The notes beneath the pieces were generated by a model. That model ran no database searches and had not been told where the DNA came from. It worked only from the letters and a program-made list of their open reading frames with translations. DNA of 64,000 nucleotides from CAVSWT01 sp963782985 (GTDB lineage: Bacteria; Bacteroidota; Ignavibacteria; Ignavibacteriales; Ignavibacteriaceae), in NCBI GenBank assembly GCA_963782985.1, contig CAWALU010000006.1, forward strand, positions 558,001 to 622,000. The letters are read 5' to 3'. A program made the translations under genes and the position numbers. This document shows, piece by piece, positions 38,472 through 47,863 of the stretch (its first letter is position 1; each line of letters starts with the position of its first letter).

Positions 38472-39104
38472 ATGACTAAGCAAGAAATTTTAAATAAAAT
38501 ATTAGAGCTAAAAGCAGTTGCAGTTATTAGGATGAACAACGCTGACAAACTTAAAAAAGTTGTTGACGCAATTTACAAAGGGGGAGTTTCCGCAATTGAG
38601 ATTACTATGACAACGCCCGGCGCTCTGCAGGCAATTGAAAGTTTATCAAAATCAATGGGAGATGAAATTACTATCGGCGTAGGCTCTGCAATGAACAAAC
38701 AAATGGCTGTTGACGCTATAAATGCAGGCGCGCAGTTTGTAGTTTCTCCAATCTTTAAAAAAGAAATTATTGAGGCAGCTCATCAAAATAATGTTCCAGC
38801 TATGCCGGGATGTTTTACTCCCACTGAAATTCAAACGGCTTTTGAAGCGGGCGCGGATATAATAAAAGTTTTTCCTGCGGATGTTGTCGGGATGGCATTT
38901 TTTAAAGGCGTGCTTGCGCCCCTTCCTCATTTAAAATTAATGCCGACTGGGGGCGTTTCATTAACCAACGCGGGCGAATGGATCAAAGCCGGCGCCTGCG
39001 CGGTTGGAATTGGTTCGGCGTTATTGGATAAAGAAGCGATTGATTCAGAAGACTATAATTTATTAACTCAAAATGCCATCACTTTTAATAAAAGTATAAG
39101 TTAA
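38472..39104 (+). CDS. eda: KDPG/KHG aldolase
   Basis: 210 residues, class I aldolase. AVAVIRMNNADKLKKVVDAI with the active-site Arg/Glu region (ISAIEITMTTPGA-like), then GAQFVVSPIF, VPAMPGCFTPTEI, and IIKVFPADVVG containing the Schiff-base lysine, and LMPTGGVSL for phosphate binding. Splits 2-keto-3-deoxy-6-phosphogluconate into pyruvate and glyceraldehyde-3-phosphate, the last step of uronate catabolism. Sits just upstream of the TRAP transporter genes and is probably co-transcribed with them. Confidence 0.95.
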   Translation: MTKQEILNKILELKAVAVIRMNNADKLKKVVDAIYKGGVSAIEITMTTPGALQAIESLSKSMGDEITIGVGSAMNKQMAVDAINAGAQFVVSPIFKKEIIEAAHQNNVPAMPGCFTPTEIQTAFEAGADIIKVFPADVVGMAFFKGVLAPLPHLKLMPTGGVSLTNAGEWIKAGACAVGIGSALLDKEAIDSEDYNLLTQNAITFNKSIS

Positions 39105-39152
39105 TATTTGCATAGAAATTATTTCCCGTTTCTAAATTTATTTAAAAATATA

Positions 39153-40127
39153 ATGAAGCTAAAATTTATATTATTGTTTCTTGCTGTAATTCTTGTTTCA
39201 GGCTGCGCAAAAAAATCTGAACTAATAAAAATTAAACTTGCGCACAGCTTGGATCAAACACACCCGGTTCATTTGGCTATGGAGTTTTTTGCCGAAAAAG
39301 TGAAAGAGAAATCGAACGGTAAAATTACTGTAACTGTTTATCCCAGCCAGCAGCTTGGCACTGAAAGAGAATGTTTGGAATTGCTTCAAATCGGTAGTCT
39401 GGGAATGACAAAAGTTTCATCTTCAGTGCTGGAAGGGTTTGTTCCTATATATAAAGTTTTTAGTCTGCCGTTCATTTTTAAAAATGAAGAACAAAAATTT
39501 AAAATGTTTGAAAGCGAATTGGGAAAAAATATTTTAGCAAGTTCGGAAAAATTTTGGCTTCGGGGGCTTTGTTTTTATGACGCCGGCAGCAGAAGTTTTT
39601 ATACCAAAGAAAAACCAATCCTTACTCCCGATGATTTAAACGGATTGAAAATAAGAGTGCAGGAAAGCGCTACATCGGTTAAAATGGTTAATACGTTGGG
39701 GGGTTCAGCCACGCCTATTTCTTGGGGCGAGCTTTACACCGCTTTACAGCAAGGCGTTGTCGACGGCGCTGAAAATAATCCGCCGAGTTTTTATTTGTCG
39801 CGGCATTATGAAGTATGTAAATATTATTCGCTTGACGAGCATACTTCAGTGCCGGATGTTTTATTAATTAGCACAATTATTTGGGATGATTTGTCATCAA
39901 CAGAAAAAAAATGGATTCAGAATGCCGCCGATGAATCATATCAATATGAAAAAAAATTATGGCGGGAGGCAACTGAAGAAGCTTTGAAAAAAGTTCAGGA
40001 AGCCGGAGTCAAAATCTATCATCCTGATAAAGAAGCTTTTGAAAAAAAGGTTCAGCCTTTAATTGAAGAATTCAAAAGCGAACCGGAAGTGTATAATCTT
40101 ATTCAGCAAATTAAAAAAATAAATTAA
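39153..40127 (+). CDS. dctP: TRAP transporter substrate-binding lipoprotein (DctP)
   Basis: 324 residues from the ATG at 39153; the frame also opens from a TTG at 39108, but that would put 15 residues before the signal sequence. Signal with lipobox LVSGCAKKS. DctP-family text follows: KLAHSLDQTHPVHLAMEFFA, YPSQQLGTERECLELLQIGS, the conserved GLKIRVQESATSVKM region, and GELYTALQQGVVDGAENNPP. Binds the substrate, probably galacturonate or an unsaturated uronate, outside the inner membrane. Its stop overlaps the dctQ start (TAATG). Confidence 0.92.
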   Translation: MKLKFILLFLAVILVSGCAKKSELIKIKLAHSLDQTHPVHLAMEFFAEKVKEKSNGKITVTVYPSQQLGTERECLELLQIGSLGMTKVSSSVLEGFVPIYKVFSLPFIFKNEEQKFKMFESELGKNILASSEKFWLRGLCFYDAGSRSFYTKEKPILTPDDLNGLKIRVQESATSVKMVNTLGGSATPISWGELYTALQQGVVDGAENNPPSFYLSRHYEVCKYYSLDEHTSVPDVLLISTIIWDDLSSTEKKWIQNAADESYQYEKKLWREATEEALKKVQEAGVKIYHPDKEAFEKKVQPLIEEFKSEPEVYNLIQQIKKIN

Positions 40128-40624
40128 TGATTAAACTAAAAAATTTTGTCGATACAATTATTAAATGGATTTTAATAATTCTTATGGGCGGCATGACGCT
40201 GAATGTTTTGTGGCAAGTGTTCACACGTTTCATTTTACAAAATCCAAGTTCATTTACGGAGGAATTAGCTCGTTATACTTTAATTTGGGCGGGCATTTTA
40301 GGCGCCGCTTATATTGCCGGACAAAAAATGCACCTTGCCATCGATCTTCTTTCATTAAAGTTAAAAGGCAAAAGCAAAATAGTTCTAGAAATATTTGTTC
40401 ACATTTGCATTTTAGTTTTTGCCGTTGCGGCGATGGTTATAGGCGGATTCAGATTGGTTGACATCACTTTAACATTAAATCAAATTTCAGCGGCGCTGCA
40501 AATAAAACTGGGATATGTTTATTTAGTTCTGCCCATAAGCGGAATTATAATTTCTTTTTACTCTGTATTTTTTATTGCGGAACAAATTTCATTGCTAAAA
40601 AATCACCACACACAAAAAATATAA
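40127..40624 (+). CDS. dctQ: TRAP transporter small permease (DctQ)
   Basis: 165 residues with four hydrophobic segments: IIKWILIILMGGMTLNVLWQ, YTLIWAGILGAAYIAG, IVLEIFVHICILVFAVAAMV and YLVLPISGIIISFYSVFFIA. The FTEELARYTLIWAG motif is characteristic of DctQ. Translationally coupled to dctP by a TAATG overlap and followed after four bases by dctM. Forms the permease with DctM, driven by an ion gradient. Confidence 0.92.
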   Translation: MIKLKNFVDTIIKWILIILMGGMTLNVLWQVFTRFILQNPSSFTEELARYTLIWAGILGAAYIAGQKMHLAIDLLSLKLKGKSKIVLEIFVHICILVFAVAAMVIGGFRLVDITLTLNQISAALQIKLGYVYLVLPISGIIISFYSVFFIAEQISLLKNHHTQKI

Positions 40625-40628
40625 ATTT

Positions 40629-41927
40629 ATGGAATCCACTGAAATATTAATTCTCGTAATTTCATTTTTAATCTTACTCTCATGCGGCGTTCCAATTTCT
40701 TTCAGCATTGGTTTATCAACTTTGGCTACAATGTTAATAAGCATAAAAACAATTCCTTCATTTACAACCATTGCACAAAGAATGGCTACAGGCATTGATA
40801 GTTTTGCCTTGCTTGCAATTCCTTTTTTTATACTTGCAGGGCAGCTTATGAACAGCGGAGGAATTGCCCGAAGGCTTATTGATTTTGCGAGAGTTCTAGT
40901 AGGCAAGCTGCCGGGCGGATTGGCGTTTGTAAATATTATGGCGGCAATGTTGTTCGGCGCTATTTCAGGTTCGGCTGCCGCGGCTGCATCGGCAATAGGA
41001 GGATTCATGACGCCTGTTATGAAAAAAGAAGGCTATGATCCGGGATTTTCAGCGGCTGTAAATATCGCTTCATCTACTACGGGATTAATTATCCCACCGA
41101 GTAATATTTTGATTGTATATTCGCTTGCAAGCGGAGGCGTTTCAATTGCAGCATTATTTCTTGCAGGCTATATACCCGGCATTTTAATGGGGCTTGCGCT
41201 GATGGGCGTGGCGTTTGTTTATGCAAAAAAACATAATTATAAAACAACTTATTCAGTTACTTTTAATGAAGGAATAAAAAGATTTTCTGATGCGATCCCA
41301 AGTCTGCTTTTAATAATTATTGTAATCGGGGGAATTATTGCCGGATACTTTACCGCTACAGAAGCTTCCGCAATTGCAGTTTTGTACGCGTTTATTTTAT
41401 CTGTGTTTTTTTACAAAGAAGTTAAGCTTAAAGATTTGCCTAAAATATTATTAAGCAGCGCTTCAACCACCGCTATAGTTATGCTTTTAATTGGAACATC
41501 AATGGCGATGTCTTGGGTTATGGCTTATGAAAATATTCCTCAAAATGTAGCTACAGCTTTAGTCGGGTTGTCGGAAAATAAATTTGTAATATTAATTATT
41601 ATAAATCTTATTTTGCTTGCAGTGGGAACGTTTATGGATATGACGCCTGCGGTTTTAATTTTTACTCCAATATTTCTTCCGGTTGCAGTTCACATGGGAA
41701 TTGATCCAATTCATTTTGGAATTATAATGGTTATGAATTTATGTATTGGGCTTTGCACGCCGCCAGTCGGAAGCATACTTTTTATTGGCTGTTCAGTCGC
41801 CGGACTGTCAATTACTAAAGTTTTAAAGCCATTAGTCCCAATGTTTATTGTTATGACGATAACATTAATTTTAGTTACTTATTTCCCTCAGCTTAGCCTT
41901 TGGGTTCCTCGTTTTTTTGGATTCTGA
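40629..41927 (+). CDS. dctM: TRAP transporter large permease (DctM)
   Basis: 432 residues with about twelve membrane segments. Family landmarks: FALLAIPFFILAGQLMNSGG, GAISGSAAAAASAIGGFMTP, STTGLIIPPSNILIVYSLAS and LCIGLCTPPVGSILFIGCSV. Completes a three-gene TRAP system with dctP and dctQ. Given its place between eda and uxaE, uronate import is the likely role; the substrate cannot be read from the permease. Confidence 0.93.
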   Translation: MESTEILILVISFLILLSCGVPISFSIGLSTLATMLISIKTIPSFTTIAQRMATGIDSFALLAIPFFILAGQLMNSGGIARRLIDFARVLVGKLPGGLAFVNIMAAMLFGAISGSAAAAASAIGGFMTPVMKKEGYDPGFSAAVNIASSTTGLIIPPSNILIVYSLASGGVSIAALFLAGYIPGILMGLALMGVAFVYAKKHNYKTTYSVTFNEGIKRFSDAIPSLLLIIIVIGGIIAGYFTATEASAIAVLYAFILSVFFYKEVKLKDLPKILLSSASTTAIVMLLIGTSMAMSWVMAYENIPQNVATALVGLSENKFVILIIINLILLAVGTFMDMTPAVLIFTPIFLPVAVHMGIDPIHFGIIMVMNLCIGLCTPPVGSILFIGCSVAGLSITKVLKPLVPMFIVMTITLILVTYFPQLSLWVPRFFGF

Positions 41928-42034
41928 TTTTCATTTTATTATTAACTAACCTAATTCATCTTTTATAATTATTTAAAATATTCAATCGTTCTAAATTATG
42001 CACATGCTTTTAATTTTAAAACAGAGGTAAAACA

Positions 42035-43576
42035 ATGTCAGCTAACGCAGTAAAAAATAATTTCACCGATCTTAACAATTTCAATATTGATGATGTACAA
42101 GTTAAAGTATATGAAAAGTCGATTAATGAAATTAATGACTCTTTGCTTTTTCTTGGGAAGAAAAATCTTGAAAAATATTTATACATAATAGCTAAAGATG
42201 ATGATTCGCTTTTGAAAAGTTTTGAAGGAAAAATAATTTCCAATCATCAAATGGATAAATCTTTAACTTTAAAAGAATGCCCGCTTACAAATGAAAATGC
42301 AAAAGCTCTTCAACGTTATTTTGATTACACAAATCCAAAAGTTTTGGGTTTGAATTATTCATTTGGTTTTGGGGATAGAATTGGATTGGCGAACCCTGGG
42401 CATCTTCGAGCAATCGAAAATAAAAATATCGGCGTCATACTTGCCCAGCAGTCTATAAGAGAAATGACCAGAACTGAAAGAAATCCTGACGACATAATGA
42501 GCGCGGCAATTTGGGCGGTGTTTCAGGAAAATTATGTGGAAGGTTTTGGCGCAGATGCAGATCATCTAAAAACCATTGAAGATATTGACAGGCTTGCGGC
42601 TGCGGGTTTTACCATGTTTACTTTTGATCCCAGCGATCATGTGGTGTCCGGCGTTGAAGCAATGAGCGATGATGAAGTTGAAAAGAAATTAAAAAGTTTA
42701 CCTTGGAATAATTATAACGATACTTATGAACATTTAATGGATAGGTATGCTGATAAGGAAATAAAAATTGGGAGTGATTTAATTTTATCGCCTGCCAATA
42801 GAGAAATAAAGTCGGCTGTACTAAAATACTTTGGCGTAGTTGTTCAAGGGCAAAAAATGTATAACCATCTTGCTTCGTTTGATAACTATGATTTTGAAGT
42901 TGAGATTTCTATTGATGAAACTGACACTGTTACTTCTCCATTCGATCACTATTTTGTTGTTAATGAATTAAAAAGAAAACATGTAAAATTTGTTAGTCTT
43001 GCTCCAAGATTTATCGGAGATTTTGAAAAGGGAATTGATTATAAAGGCGATTTAAATATTTTCAAGAAAGATTTTAAAAAGCATGCGGCTATTGCTGAAC
43101 ATTTCAGCTCATACAAAATCAGTCTTCATTCAGGAAGCGATAAATTTAGCGTGTATGATATTATCGCTGAAGATAAAAATATAATAATTCATGTTAAGAC
43201 CGCCGGAACCAGCTATCTTGAAGCTATAAAGGTTATTGCCGCTAAAGAGCCTAAACTTTTTAGAAAAATTTTAGAATTAGCAATTGGTCTTTATGATCAG
43301 GAAAAGAAAACGTATCACGTGTCAGCCGATCTTAAAAAAGTTAAATCGGTAGATGAATATAAAGATGATGAGTTAGTCGGACTTTTTGACGATTTAAATA
43401 TCCGACAAATTCTTCATGTAACTTTTGGAAAAGTTTTAACGGATAAAGATTCAAAAAACAATTACATTTTTAGAGATGATGTTTACAGATGCTTAGAAAA
43501 AAATGAAGATTTATATTATGAATTTCTTTATAAGCATTTCAGAAAACATCTTGCTCCATTTGAAAAAAATATTTAA
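42035..43576 (+). CDS. uxaE: Tagaturonate epimerase (UxaE)
   Basis: 513 residues matching the tagaturonate/fructuronate epimerase family over its full length. Recognisable segments are LGLNYSFGFGDRIGLANPGH, LAQQSIREMTRTERNPDDIM, FGADADHLKTIEDIDRLAAA and EVEISIDETDTVTSPFDHYF. Converts D-tagaturonate from UxaC to D-fructuronate, so galacturonate can join the glucuronate branch without the UxaB/UxaA route. AGAGGTAAA precedes the ATG. Followed after 24 bases by an SDR oxidoreductase that would take fructuronate further. Confidence 0.93.
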   Translation: MSANAVKNNFTDLNNFNIDDVQVKVYEKSINEINDSLLFLGKKNLEKYLYIIAKDDDSLLKSFEGKIISNHQMDKSLTLKECPLTNENAKALQRYFDYTNPKVLGLNYSFGFGDRIGLANPGHLRAIENKNIGVILAQQSIREMTRTERNPDDIMSAAIWAVFQENYVEGFGADADHLKTIEDIDRLAAAGFTMFTFDPSDHVVSGVEAMSDDEVEKKLKSLPWNNYNDTYEHLMDRYADKEIKIGSDLILSPANREIKSAVLKYFGVVVQGQKMYNHLASFDNYDFEVEISIDETDTVTSPFDHYFVVNELKRKHVKFVSLAPRFIGDFEKGIDYKGDLNIFKKDFKKHAAIAEHFSSYKISLHSGSDKFSVYDIIAEDKNIIIHVKTAGTSYLEAIKVIAAKEPKLFRKILELAIGLYDQEKKTYHVSADLKKVKSVDEYKDDELVGLFDDLNIRQILHVTFGKVLTDKDSKNNYIFRDDVYRCLEKNEDLYYEFLYKHFRKHLAPFEKNI

Positions 43577-43600
43577 CATATTATTTAAGGTTTTAAAATT

Positions 43601-44452
43601 ATGCAAAATTTTGATCTATCATCATTAAATGGGAAGACTTGTTTAATAACCGGCGGCACGGGCGGAATAGGGTCGGCAATCGTTGATGCGGTTGCTAATG
43701 CCGGCGTAAATTTAATTCTCATCAGCCGATCAAAAGAAAAGATTGACAGCAAAATAGAAGAGATAAAAAGTAAATTTAAAGTTGAAGTTTTAGGATTTCC
43801 CGCCGATGTAAACGACAAAGAATCCCTTCTAAAAATAAAAGATGAACTATTAAAAACATTTAATGGAATAGATTTTATAATTAATTGCGCCGGAGGTAAT
43901 TATCCCAAAGCAACTTCTCCTTTAGAATATATTGATGAAAACAACTTAACAAATCTGGATAATACTTTTTTCGGTTTAGACATAAATGAAATTAAAAAAG
44001 TTTTTGATCTTAATTTCATTGGCTCATTGCTGCCCACAATGGTTTTTTCTGATTTAATGGTGCAGAATAAAAGCGGTTCAATAATTAATATTTCATCAAT
44101 GAGCGCTTACAAACCTTTAACAAAGGTGGGAATTTATTCCGCCGCAAAAGCTTCAATAAATAATTTTACTATGTGGCTGGCAGTGCATTTTGCAAGAGTA
44201 AATGTTAGAGTAAACGCCGTGGCTCCTGGCTTTTTTATTACTGATCAAAATAGATTTTTATTAACTGAAGAGAAGACGGGTAATTTAACGGAACGCGGAA
44301 AAAAAATTATCAGCTTAACTCCAATGCAGCGCTTCGGCGATCCGGAAGAGCTGCAGGGAATAGTTTTATTTCTTCTTTCTGATCATGCAAAATTTATTAC
44401 CGGCACAATCATTCCCGTGGACGGCGGCTTCAGCGCTTACCCGGGTGTTTAA
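43601..44452 (+). CDS. SDR oxidoreductase, probable fructuronate reductase (mannonate oxidoreductase)
   Basis: 283 residues, classical short-chain dehydrogenase: TGGTGGIGSAIVDAV cofactor loop, NCAGGNY, ISSMSAYKPLTKVGIYSAAK (catalytic Ser, Tyr, Lys), VNAVAPGFFITDQNRFLL. The NYPKAT and FITDQNRFLL segments resemble the SDR-type D-mannonate oxidoreductases that replace UxuB in several bacteria. Directly downstream of uxaE, which supplies fructuronate. It would give mannonate, whose dehydratase (UxuA) is not in this window. The exact substrate is inferred. Confidence 0.85.
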   Translation: MQNFDLSSLNGKTCLITGGTGGIGSAIVDAVANAGVNLILISRSKEKIDSKIEEIKSKFKVEVLGFPADVNDKESLLKIKDELLKTFNGIDFIINCAGGNYPKATSPLEYIDENNLTNLDNTFFGLDINEIKKVFDLNFIGSLLPTMVFSDLMVQNKSGSIINISSMSAYKPLTKVGIYSAAKASINNFTMWLAVHFARVNVRVNAVAPGFFITDQNRFLLTEEKTGNLTERGKKIISLTPMQRFGDPEELQGIVLFLLSDHAKFITGTIIPVDGGFSAYPGV

Positions 44453-44580
44453 AAAATTCAAATTCCATTTCTTAAAGAAATAAGGTTTGTGTAAAACATG
44501 GGAGTGTGAGTTTTGCCGGTGGCGTTATCTTTATAAATACAAGTCATAAAGATTTTAATAAAAAATAAATAGGAAATAAA

Positions 44581-45663
44581 ATGAGCACTGGATTAAAAAT
44601 AAATTCTACAGGTCGCTTTGATTTAATTTCACTTGGCGCGTTAGTTCACAGGCTTGACCCGGGAACAATTCCTTTTCGCAAAGCGCGCGAATGCACTATC
44701 CACGTAAGCGGCGGCGAGTTTAATGTGGCGGCAAATTTAGCCGATTGCTTTTTGTTGAACACCGGAGTTGTCTCAGCAAAAGTTGATTACCCTATCGGCG
44801 ATTTAATTTCTGAGCGGGTTCGAGCAATGGGAGTTACTCCATTCTTTAAACATTTTAATCACAACGGCGTTAATGGACCGAATATGGCGACTGTTTACAG
44901 CGACCGCGGATTTGGAATGCGAGCGCCGGTGGTATTTTACAATCGTTGTAACGAAGCAGCCGCGTTTCTTAAACCCGGAGATTTTGATTGGGATGAAATA
45001 TTTTCCGGCGGCGTTCGATGGTTTCACAGCGGCGGAATTTTTGCTGCTCTATCGGAAACAACAGGCGAGTTAATTGTTGAGGCAATGAAAGCCGCAAAAG
45101 CTGCGGGAGCGGTTACCAGCTTCGATTTAAATTACAGAGCAAAGCTGTGGAATATTTGGGGCGGTGAACAAAAAGCCGTTGAAGTTATTAATAGAATTGT
45201 TGAACACGTTGATGTGCTTGTAGGTAATGAAGAGGACTTACAAAAAAGTTTGGGCATTCCCGGACCTGAAGTTTCTTCAAAATCAAAATTAGACCCTTCG
45301 GCATTTTTTGGAATGATTGATAACGTAACTTCGAAATATCCTAACGCTAAAATTGTGGCAACCACTTTACGCGAAGTTCACGCAACACATCACCATAGCT
45401 GGAGCGCAGTTGCGTGGGTGAATGGAAAAACATATTCCGCTCCCGCAACCGAACTAAATGTATTTGACCGCGTTGGGGGCGGCGATGGTTTTGCAAGCGG
45501 TTTTATTTATGGTTTGCTAAGCGGCGAAGAACCGGAAGAGGCAATAAAACTTGGCTGGGCGCACGGCGCTTTGCTTACTACTTATCCTGGCGATACAACT
45601 ATGTCCACCATAGAAGAAGTAAAAGCATTTGCTAAAGGCGGATCGGCAAGAATTCAAAGATAA
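44581..45663 (+). CDS. Second PfkB-family sugar kinase, KDG-kinase-like
   Basis: 360 residues. FDLISLGALVHRLDPGTIPF, HVSGGEFNVAANLADCF, SFDLNYRAKLWNIWGG and DRVGGGDGFASGFIYGLLSG match the KDG kinase pattern; both it and the 35301 kinase end in a similar KGGSARIQR/KGSGSGRVER tail. It differs by an extra N-terminal stretch and in substrate-facing segments (NHNGVNGPNMATVYSDRG). It could phosphorylate a related keto-sugar-acid or be a second KDG kinase. AATAGGAAAT precedes the ATG. The 128 bases upstream hold only a short ATTTCTTAAAGAAAT palindrome. Confidence 0.85.
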   Translation: MSTGLKINSTGRFDLISLGALVHRLDPGTIPFRKARECTIHVSGGEFNVAANLADCFLLNTGVVSAKVDYPIGDLISERVRAMGVTPFFKHFNHNGVNGPNMATVYSDRGFGMRAPVVFYNRCNEAAAFLKPGDFDWDEIFSGGVRWFHSGGIFAALSETTGELIVEAMKAAKAAGAVTSFDLNYRAKLWNIWGGEQKAVEVINRIVEHVDVLVGNEEDLQKSLGIPGPEVSSKSKLDPSAFFGMIDNVTSKYPNAKIVATTLREVHATHHHSWSAVAWVNGKTYSAPATELNVFDRVGGGDGFASGFIYGLLSGEEPEEAIKLGWAHGALLTTYPGDTTMSTIEEVKAFAKGGSARIQR

Positions 45664-45824
45664 AGCGCTGTTAATTTTAATTTAGAGAAATGTTAGGTCG
45701 CATTTCCTTTAATCTTAAATTGCAGTTTTATATTGATTTTAAGTTGCGATGTATGTTGAAAAATAAATTGATAAAATTATGGGATGAGATTATATTATAT
45801 TTAAACTTATTTAAGGTTAAACAA

Positions 45825-46014
45825 ATGGTTACAAAAAGTATCATAAAAAAAGAAATTGACAAGCTCCCCAATGAATTGCTTGAAACGTTTATCAATACAT
45901 TGCTCAAGTAAGTAAGGTGGAAAAAAAGACAAGAAGCTTACTTCCTTTAAGCTAAAAGGACAGCTTGATAAAATTGAAATTCGTAAAGCTGCTTATGAAC
46001 AAAATATTAATTGA
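45825..46014 (+). pseudogene. Decayed antitoxin gene of a PIN toxin-antitoxin pair
   Basis: The ATG at 45825 starts MVTKSIIKKEIDKLPNELLE, an opening typical of short DUF2281/VapB-like antitoxins, but the frame stops at 45911. A second frame from ~45916 to 46014 gives KKDKKLTSFKLKGQLDKIEI and ends RKAAYEQNIN, the usual tail of these antitoxins, overlapping the toxin start. At least one indel, and a stop at 45913-45915 in the second frame, separate the two. The longer frame from 45690 has no family resemblance before 45825. Confidence 0.6.
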
Positions 46015-46401
46015 TACAAATGTTTTAATTTACTCGATTGATGAAGATTCAGAATTTTTTGAATCTTCAAGAAAAATGTTGTTCGATGATAATTATGAAA
46101 TTTATACAACTTCCAAAAATTTATCAGAATTATAAGTGTCGTAACAAGGTTTCCGAAAAATTCTCTTTCAATTGAAGATACAGTAGACGCTGTAAGCAAT
46201 TTTTTAGTTTTTATGAATATTTTTTATCCTTCCAAGGAAAGCTTTAAAATATTTCAGGATCTTCTATGAAAGTATAAACCTACTGGATTAAAAATGCACG
46301 ATTATGAAATAATCAGCATTGCATTAGCAAATGACATTTCAACAATTTTTATCTTAAATAAAAAGGATTTTATTGAAGTAACTGAAATAGAAATCATCTA
46401 A
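45995..46401 (+). pseudogene. Decayed PIN-domain (VapC-like) toxin
   Basis: MNKILIDTNVLIYSIDEDSE is the N-terminus of a PIN ribonuclease, including the first metal-binding Asp (IDTN). The frame stops at 46135; adding one base near 46130 restores SELISVVTRFPKNSLSIEDT and onward. The restored frame meets a TGA at 46267-46269, then continues KYKPTGLKMHDYEIISIALA and ILNKKDFIEV, with the late PIN acidic residues. One frameshift plus one nonsense codon mean the toxin is inactive. The ATG overlaps the antitoxin remnant, as in intact vapBC pairs. The bases 46402-46582 beyond it are AT-rich and show no feature. Confidence 0.7.
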
Positions 46402-46582
46402 CTTAATTAGTAAAGCTAACCAAACTTTCCCCGATGAAACTCTTGAGACAACCTGCTCTAAAATTCGATAAATTATTTGCTTGAAATTGTTGCAAGTTGC
46501 GGATTCATCCAAAGTTTTTATCAAATTATTTTTTTAATTAATTCGTCTTCTCTTTTAAAGGCGAATATATTTAATTATTTTT

Positions 46583-47857
46583 ATGCAGCTATTTATAAAA
46601 GAAAATGAAAAAGGATTTTTATCCAATGATGAATTGAAGGAAGGTATCTTTTCTTCATTGGATAAATGGGGGGCAAAGAAAAAAGTTTTAGCTGTTCCGC
46701 CTGATATTACCCGCTTCTATTCTTACGCAGGAATTCTTACAAAGTTTATTTATGATTATTATAAAAAATCTTTGACTGATGTTTTGCCCTCGATAGGCAC
46801 TCACTTCGCAATGACTGACGCTGAGATTGAAAAAATGTATAAAGGCGTTCCCAAAGAATTATTTAGAGTGCATAATTGGAGAAGCGATATTCATACTTTG
46901 GGCGAAGTTCCTTCTAAATTTGTGAGCGAGGTTTCTGAAGGTAAAGTAAATTATGCCTGGCCCGCGCAGGTAAATAAAATACTGGTCGAAGGAAATTATG
47001 ATTTAATTTTATCTGTCGGACAAGTTGTACCGCATGAAGTTGTTGGAATGGCAAATTACAATAAAAATATTTTTGTAGGAACTGGCGGAACTGAAGGCAT
47101 AAATAAAAGCCATTACATTGGCGCTGTTTACGGCATGGAAAGAATGATGGGCCGCGCCGATACTCCGGTTAGAAAAATTCTTAATTATGCTTCAGATCAT
47201 TTTGCAAATCACCTTCCAATTCTATATATACTTACTGTTGTTGGAAAAAATGACGACGGCAAAATGGTACCGAAGGGATTATATATTGGAGATGATTATG
47301 AAACCTTTAAGCAAGCTTCAAACTTATCACTCAAAGTAAATTTTCAAATGCTTGATAAACCGTTAAAAAAAGTTGTGGTTTATCTTGAACCTCAAGAATT
47401 TAAAAGCACCTGGCTTGGCAACAAAGCTGTTTACAGAACCCGCATGGCTATTGATGATGACGGCGAATTAATAATATTAGCGCCCGGCTTAAAGGAGTTT
47501 GGCGAAGATAAAACAATTGATAAATTAATTAGAAAATACGGGTACCAAACTACTCCGGAAATATTAAAGTTTGTAAATGAAAATGAAGAACTTCGTCAAA
47601 ATTTGGGAGCGGCTGCGCATTTAATCCACGGCTCATCGGAAAATAGATTTAAAATTACTTACTGCTCCGGTCATCTGACTAAACAAGAAATTGAAAGCGT
47701 TAATTTTAATTATGCTGATTTAAAAACAATGAGTGAAAAATATAATCCTGAAAAATTAATTGATGGATTTAATAAAATGCCTGACGGCGAAGAAATTTTT
47801 TATATCTCTAATCCTGCTTTGGGTTTGTGGGCATATAAAGAAAAATTCAAAGATTAA
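46583..47857 (+). CDS. LarA-like (DUF2088) nickel-pincer racemase/epimerase family protein
   Basis: 424 residues, the length of LarA lactate racemase. DUF2088 landmarks: VLAVPPDITRFYSYAG, PSIGTHFAMTDAEIEKMY (LarA-type GTH...MT), LSVGQVVPHEVVGMANYNKN (catalytic His), and GTGGTEGINKSHYIGAVYGM, in which a Lys and a His may be the cofactor-attachment and nickel-ligand residues. LarA enzymes use a nickel pyridinium pincer cofactor made by LarB, LarC and LarE, none of which is in the window. LarA homologues epimerise diverse 2-hydroxy acids including aldonates, so in this locus a sugar-acid epimerase role is plausible. Followed by pdxB after six bases. Confidence 0.8.
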   Translation: MQLFIKENEKGFLSNDELKEGIFSSLDKWGAKKKVLAVPPDITRFYSYAGILTKFIYDYYKKSLTDVLPSIGTHFAMTDAEIEKMYKGVPKELFRVHNWRSDIHTLGEVPSKFVSEVSEGKVNYAWPAQVNKILVEGNYDLILSVGQVVPHEVVGMANYNKNIFVGTGGTEGINKSHYIGAVYGMERMMGRADTPVRKILNYASDHFANHLPILYILTVVGKNDDGKMVPKGLYIGDDYETFKQASNLSLKVNFQMLDKPLKKVVVYLEPQEFKSTWLGNKAVYRTRMAIDDDGELIILAPGLKEFGEDKTIDKLIRKYGYQTTPEILKFVNENEELRQNLGAAAHLIHGSSENRFKITYCSGHLTKQEIESVNFNYADLKTMSEKYNPEKLIDGFNKMPDGEEIFYISNPALGLWAYKEKFKD

Positions 47858-47863
47858 TTTTCA

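Noticed and set aside
45690..45824. Possible coding extension upstream of the antitoxin remnant
   Set aside because: Text before the ATG at 45825 has no antitoxin similarity and looks like AT-rich non-coding DNA.
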